Below are positions 57,930 through 64,000 of a stretch of 64,000 nt of DNA, piece after piece. Source of the stretch: Gnetum montanum (lineage: Eukaryota; Streptophyta; Gnetopsida; Gnetales; Gnetaceae). The number at the start of each line of letters is the position of its first letter. Positions within the stretch are counted from its first letter, which is position 1. The DNA is taken from positions 98,030 through 162,029 of the forward strand of contig MNCI01036181.1 of assembly GCA_015680685.1 (NCBI GenBank), read 5' to 3'. The translations under genes were made by a program, and so were the position numbers. Below the pieces are notes generated by a model. That model saw nothing but the letters and a program-made list of their open reading frames with translations, was not told the origin of the DNA and searched no databases.

Positions 57930-59345
57930 GTTTAAAAAAAATATTAGAATTCTTAGAGTATGTATTTCTAAAAAATTGACAAACTAGTAATTATTAATGC
58001 CCAGCTAATAGAGGATCATAACAAATTTGTTAAGGTGGTTAATAAGTGACCAATAGTCTTTACTTGATCATATGATGAAATCACATGTATTGATCTACAC
58101 ATATGCCAAGAATACATATACATAGATCTAATAATGGAGCCTATATGCTAACCTCAATACATGTTGAATTCTAAGCTGAAAAGATTATTAAGAGATTGAA
58201 AAATTTCTTATGGAAAGATTAATCTACCTTATTATAGATATTGAGTAGTTTAGCCCTCTTATTATTTTTCCAAAGATGGGAGAAAAATAGTGAATTTGCT
58301 TAAACTTCAAGCTATTGACCAGGTTTTGAACACCATTGTAGAACATAAATATTACCATTTTTTGGATGATTATAATACTTATAGCAAATTTATATTGCAT
58401 AAGAGGATCCAGCCAAGACCACAGTCATGACTCTCTAGAGGAATTTTAGTTACATGAAGATGCTCTTTGGCCTCTATAATACTCTTGTAATGTTCCAACA
58501 ACTTGTTCTTAATATTCTTTAGAAGTAGAGTAGGAATGGTGTTGAAGTCTTCATGGATGAATTCTCAACCTATTGCTTAGATTCTAAACAAGTCCTAGAC
58601 CACTTGAAATAGGTATAAAAAATGTATTGAAATCAACCTGAAGTTTAATTAATATAAAAGTCATCCAATGATCAAAAAGAACATTGTCCTTGATTACCAT
58701 GTTTTAGAAAGAGAGAATAAGATGAATTAAGAGAAAATCAAAGTAATCCAGGGAATAACATAGTGATATCAATCAATGAAAGATGCGAGATTCTTCTATA
58801 GTCACATAGGCTTTTAGTAACACTTTATTACAAATTTCTCTAAGATTGGAAAACTATTGGTAGAGTTAACAATGAATGATATATCCTTTAATTGGATGGA
58901 AGAATGTAAAAAGACTTTTAAGTTGTTGAAATATAGGCTCATAGATAGTCTAATTTTATGAATACCAAATTCGTTAAAATCATTTCACATTAGTACAAAT
59001 GCATCCAACTATGCTTTGGGGATCTGCTTATATAGATGGATGATAATAAATGCCCATATTTTATTCATTGTGCAAGTAGAAGCATTATACATGTATAACT
59101 AAATTACATCATAGGAGAAAAAAGAACTCATTGTAGTGGTGTATGTTGTGAGAAATTTAGGGAACCATGTGCTTGGTTATCATATATTAATGCACAGAAG
59201 CCATATTGCAATATGGTTTCTCATGAATAATTTAATGGTGAGCCCTTGTATTATTCTATGATTGATGATCTTATAGGAATTCAACATCATAATGATTGAT
59301 AGAAAAAAAATTGAGAATGCTCTTCTTGATCATTTATCTTGATTA
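57930..59345 (+). pseudogene. Athila-like reverse transcriptase and RNase H
   Basis: Readable blocks in order: 'LEYVFLKN' (the linker before RT), 'HKYYHFLDDYNTYSKF' (about 58340-58400), 'MLFGLYNTLVMFQQ' (58455-58503), 'VEVFMDEF' (58540-58565, active-site FMDD changed to FMDE), 'LNYIIGEKR' and, near 59300-59340, 'IENALLDHLS', the end of RNase H. The wording resembles Athila-type Ty3/gypsy elements. Stops and shifts are very frequent, so this is old. Integrase is not recognisable after it. Confidence 0.65.
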
Positions 59346-60585
59346 AGATGAGACAACAATGATGATAAAGAAACTCTTTTAGATTAATTTACTAATCAGT
59401 GTTTGTTTATTAAGGCTATTGTACTCTCTTTGTTAGCAACTATTATTCAGTTTTCTAACTATGTTATCCATATTAAGGAGAAAAAAGGTCCTTACTAAAT
59501 GGAATAAATCTAGGACATAACATTTCCTTCATTAGGTAAAGTAATTTATGTACTATATAACATTTCCTTATTCTATGTTGCCAAAATATGGACGAAATTA
59601 TTGCAAATGATCATGAGAAAACATGAGTTATCCTTTCATTTCTAATTAATAAAAGGTTATTATCATGGAAATATTATAGTCCTAATCATATTGACAACCT
59701 TAGTAAACCCATGACCCATGGAAATATTTCCTTGAGAACAGGATAAACTAAGAAGATATGGATAAGGAAATAACATTAAAGGGATTTGATAATTCCTTGG
59801 AACTTAATTTGAGGATCTACTAGCCTCACAATGATGCATCATCACTCTTATTTTAATTATTTCTGAGGAAGCAGTATTTAAAATGTTTATGTTGTCTTGC
59901 TAAGCCACTAGAAAGGCATGTGATCCACATTTGAAGTTAGGCCTCTAGAAAGGTAACAAATTAATGAATTATCATGAAAAAAATTCTTAGGATATCATTG
60001 AAAAGGAATTTAATGCATGTTTGAAGGTATAATACCTCTAAAAACTTATGGTTCCTTGGACTAGTTCCACCATGTGACTAAACATGCATTTGATTACTAT
60101 CTAATCATTGATCAATGGATAAGGCTCACATCTTCCATAATGCCAATTAATTAATTCTTTTAGTTCTTAAAAATCTTATTTCCTCATTTTATTATTAAAA
60201 TAATCATGTACTCATGGGGTGGTTACTTAGTCACATGTTGGTGGTCTCAAGCATGATGTATTATGATGTCATTGATAATGGATGCCCTTGGTTTGGAATC
60301 TTAAATGATAGGTATGATGGTTATTTTATCTATGCTTTATATATGGGGCCACTATGACCATGGTAGTATACTTTATGTTCCATTTTCTCTATCTATGCTA
60401 AATTCATTTCATCTCATTGACATTGTGGAAGTATGATCTCTTTGTTTCTGTAGGACATAATCTATGTTTTCTAGCCTAAAGTAGACATGTGCTAGTTGAA
60501 ATATAGACAAGATTGATATTTAACTTTTAAGATGATCACAAACATCTCTAGAAGTGGATATGCAAGTATAACAAGGAAGGGGAGG
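59346..60585 (+). other. Degenerate tail of the Athila-like element
   Basis: Integrase would be expected here, but I find no HHCC or DDE motif. At 60571-60585 a purine tract (AAGGAAGGGGAGG) looks like a PPT. Confidence 0.35.
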
Positions 60586-62400
60586 TGTTGGATCCAAAAA
60601 AATAAATAATATTATTAAAAAAATTTAGAGTATATTTGATCATTGAAGAGAAAGTATAAAGAAAACACCCAATGGTTTTGGGAATGTATTTTCAAGTTTT
60701 AATCCTTATAATCAATTCTAAAAATCCTTTCCTTTAGGGTAAGAAAAGGATTAGGCTTTGCCCCTATTTAGAAGCATCCTCATTAGTAAAAGACTACTTT
60801 GAGAATGATCTAATTGCACAACACTTGTCGATCATGAAAATAGACTAAACTATCACCCATTAACTTTTGCAAGAGCATCATAGGAAATTTTCTAAATGAT
60901 AATGCAATTTATGGGATCTACTTTTTATTATTTTTAATGATTTTTTCATATTTTACCTAAGCTTGGCTATTAGTTATGTTCAAACATGATATAATTAAAA
61001 TATAGGTACACCCTAAGATACATAGTCCAATTAGAACTTTATTACTTAGCACTTCTTATGAGAATTAAACCCATGGGTTGGAGCTCCCAAATCAAGTGTA
61101 TTATCACTAATCTACTATCTCATTGATAATTTTGGCTATTTTTGAACTGTTATAGAATAATTTTTATGATTTTCCAATTTTAGGAACATTAGTGGGACTT
61201 ATCTCTTAGCCTAGCAAATCCCATAAGGCTCAAAAAAGTTAGAAAAATTTAAAATGATAACAAAAACCTCCAAAAATTCAAACAAAAATATAATTTCTGC
61301 AAGATGCAATATGGTAATAATATGATGATGTAGCTATGATGTTGTAACTATGACATTATAGTGTATAAATCTTGAATATAGTCATACCTCCCTCAAATGT
61401 TCATCATTTAGCTTTAAATAAGTAAGGATTTTTTACTATTTTAAGAGACTAGAGCCTTCCAGAAGTGGTATCTTGTATAATTGATCTTTGATTTAACCTA
61501 TTAAAAGATCCTTGTACTCTTGGAGTTTTACTCTATATTGCAAGAAGGCTTAGGATGTAAATTTCAAAAAAATTTCTAACACATTTTTTAAAGAAAGAGA
61601 AACTCAATTATATGATGGTTGGGACATACCTAAAAGATTAGAAGCTAATTACATTATCAATCATACCAAAGACAAAACTAGAATTTCTAAAAATCTAGTA
61701 AATAAAAAAAGAGACGATACAAAAGTGAAGCTAATAGAGCTTTCAACACAAAATAAAGGAAGGTCTTTCATACTAATCAATTAAGAAAAAAAATAAAAAC
61801 ATTACAATTGGGAAGAAAGACACAATATTGTATAAATATTTCATTTAAATGAATAAATCTACGTAGATCATGAAATTTTTCCTTAAGGTCACCATCACCA
61901 TGATAGTAAAAGAATGAAAAATAATTTATAACAAACCTTATAATCTTGATTCTAGAATTGTAGTAATCCTATTTAAAGATTCATCAATTTCTACAAAACC
62001 ATAAGGCATGAAGAGCAAAGGTAATAAAAGTTTTATGTTTGCATCACTTCCATGTTTTCCAAATTTAAGAAGCTCAAGAAATTACATCATAATTAACATG
62101 AAGTTCAAATGTATGCTCATCATGCATACAAGCTATTGACAAAATAATCAGATAGTATGACATTAAAATAAATAATAATTAATGATATTAGGTTATGCCC
62201 TACACCTCATACAAAGCTTACTTGTAATTAAATCTTTATGAAGTAAAAGAACATTCATAGGCAATTTTTTCTATAGATACTTGGACATAAAAAATTTCCA
62301 TTTTGGAATCATGAAATCCTTATAGTAAAATGTAAGTAATATTAGTTGGCTTGCATAACAACAAAATGATGGCAAACTTAGTGGTTTATCAATCTTAAGG
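60586..62400 (+). other. Possible 3' LTR start, then unresolved AT-rich DNA
   Basis: TGTTGGATCC follows the purine tract, as LTR starts often do. I cannot find the matching CCAACA-type end or a 5' copy, so the extent is unknown. The rest, up to the LINE, has no coding frame or clear repeat. Confidence 0.3.
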
Positions 62401-63505
62401 GCTTTTGATGATGTTTTTGTAGTAGAAAGTTTTTTGAGGAGGAGTTATTTAAATATGGAAAATACTAATGTCTCTAAAACCATAGAGACTATGAAGAATT
62501 TTGAAGCTTTTGATTTTATTTTCCTTGATGATTTATATGAATCTTTGTCAAAATATATCACTTCACAATACATATTTTTGCAAATTATTAGGTTTGTTCA
62601 CTTGAATAAGGGATTTACTTAAGTGATTTAGGCTATCCTTGAATTTTATGGAATTACTATTTTTCATGCTTATTGAATTGGAAAATTTTAAAAGCTTAAG
62701 AAATCATTGGATCTTAAAGTTTTTATGGATTAGAATAATACTTTTATTTATATAGAATGAAAAGTAGATTTTGATCCATATTATTCTAAAATTCCTTGTT
62801 GGATTGAATCAGAAAAGTTTTCTCTTATTTTTGAAAGTTTTGAAAGCAAAATTATTGGTAGCATTTGTACAATCCTAAAGATAGAGTAAAAAATGTTACT
62901 AGATGGTATGTAATGCATATGTTATTTTGTAAAGATTTATTTATGGTAGAAGAAGGAAAAAATTAAAACTTAGGTTAGTAATTAGTGTTTTTTCTCAAAA
63001 AATGACATATTATAATTTGCGAGGATGTTGTAGCTATTATTGTCATGAAGGCAATGTTATTAGAATCTATTCCATTCTCAATAAAAAAAGTGATTCATGA
63101 GGAAAATAAACCACAATTTTTAGAAAAGGAAAATAATGATAGTTTTCAATAGGTACTAATGAAATCTTCTTCAACAAGTTCCTAGCCTTTTACTAATTCT
63201 TTTAATTCTAAAGGTGCCAGTAAAATCTTGATATTTAAAGAAAATTCTTCTTTAGAAAAAAAGAAATTTTTAGTAGGGATCAATAATAAAAATACTAATG
63301 TAGATGGAATTTACTTAGTGAAACATAGAAAGAAAGGCTTGCAACTATTTCTTTCAATTTAGAAATTTCAAATATCTCATTCTCTTTCTAATTCTACTAT
63401 TGTTCTAAATGTGTTTTTATTGGATAATGCCTTTTCACTTATTAGTAACATGGAATGTAAGACAAATTTTGAGCTTCAAAAATCAAGGATGAAGGCCTCC
63501 TTTCC
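62401..63505 (+). pseudogene. L1 LINE ORF1 remnant
   Basis: Between 62434 and 62890 broken frames give 'NFEAFDFIFLDDLYESLSKY', then 'DLKVFMD', 'NTFIYIE', 'KVDFDPYYSKIPCWI' and 'IIGSICTILKI'. This is the pattern of the DUF4283-type gag-like ORF1 of plant L1 LINEs ('W.PDFDP....PVWI', '..IG..L.ID'). ORF1 would bind the element RNA. Stops mark it as dead. The L1 endonuclease follows immediately on the same strand. Confidence 0.55.
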
Positions 63506-63514
63506 CACATCTCA

Positions 63515-64000
63515 ATGTTAATTTTATCATGGAATGTTTGGGCCCTTTTTGATAGGTCTAAAGTAAAGATTGTTGGGGTGTATCTTTCAAACTTGCATTT
63601 ATCTCCAAATTTTATTTTCCTATGAGAATTTAATATTTTTCATTATAGTTTTGATAATATTGGAAGAGTTATTTGGAGTATTTGTCACATTGAAAAAGGT
63701 GACTCTGAACTCTATAATACTTATGCTCCGTATAATTCAAAAGGTCAATTAGAGATTTAAAAATATTTTCTATCTTTGCCAAATTTTCTTAGATTATTAG
63801 AGGTGATTTTAATATGGTTGAAAGTCATCTAGATAAATTTGGTGGTCTTGTTCCTAATATATCTTCTTAAGAAAAAGAAGATGAGAGAAATTTTGAAGAA
63901 AAATATTTACTTTCTAATATTAGCTCTTTGTTCTGGTCTCATTTGAATTGGAAGCACTATGCTTGGTGTAATTGTCAACAAGAAAAGGATAAAATTTATT
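63515..64000 (+). pseudogene. L1 LINE endonuclease (APE), truncated by window end
   Basis: ORF2 starts at 63515 with 'MLILSWNVWAL', the usual 'SWNVRGL' opening of the AP-type endonuclease that nicks target DNA. After a frame change come 'LYNTYAPYNSKGQ' and 'IIRGDFNMVESHLDKFGG' (motif GDFNMVE at 63802-63822), then 'NWKHYAWCNCQQEKDKI' at the window end. RT would follow outside. Frame changes and stops make it inactive. Confidence 0.8.

Overview
The window is nuclear DNA of a land plant with a large, repeat-filled genome. Plant-type LTR retrotransposon lineages (a Tekay/Del-like chromovirus, Tat/Ogre-like and Athila-like Ty3/gypsy), a plant-type L1 LINE, AT richness and heavy decay at C/G positions support this. 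A gymnosperm or a large-genome angiosperm would both fit, and the sequence does not let me choose. I see no intact host gene, tRNA, rRNA or CRISPR. Every reading frame I can explain belongs to a decayed mobile element.

Left part (1-10259): an LTR-like promoter fragment, a minus-strand Ty3/gypsy scrap, two adjacent direct repeats of about 0.8-0.95 kb, then a plus-strand chromovirus polyprotein (about 4.36-8.64 kb) full of stops. Its 3' LTR starts at about 8639 and is interrupted at 10260.

Centre (10260-53817): a nest on the minus strand. Element E1 (10260-53817, target duplication GGTAA) sits in the chromovirus LTR. Its sister E2 (32015-50745, target duplication GGCAT) sits inside E1's gag. 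Two copies of an unrelated ~2.9-kb LTR (X1 10627-13618, X2 16387-19247), in opposite orientation and each with its own 5-bp target duplication, sit in E1's 3' LTR and in its post-integrase region. E1 and E2 have the order LTR, PBS, leader, gag, protease, long spacer, RT, RNase H, second RNase H, integrase, long 3' untranslated part, PPT, LTR. This is a Tat/Ogre-like plan.

Most unusual content: in both E1 and E2 the spacer between protease and RT carries, on the opposite strand, the remains of a gene with eight exons and seven mostly GT-AG introns (24458-28360 in E1, 40644-44399 in E2). The two copies agree in exon borders and protein. The module is bracketed by a 27-bp-type motif (AGTTTAANGTCAT) that also follows integrase. 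The stretch before its start codon is full of an AGCGTGAG motif that also fills the U3 of the LTRs and the leader. This looks like a cargo gene with its own cis-elements, carried by an LTR element at the place where Ogre elements have an intron.

Right part (53823-64000): the rest of the chromovirus 3' LTR (to about 55425), an Athila-like plus-strand remnant with RT near 58.3-59.3 kb, a possible PPT/LTR start at 60586, and an L1 LINE (ORF1 and endonuclease) running off the window. A 332-bp inverted block between two N's (41003-41336) is probably an assembly error.
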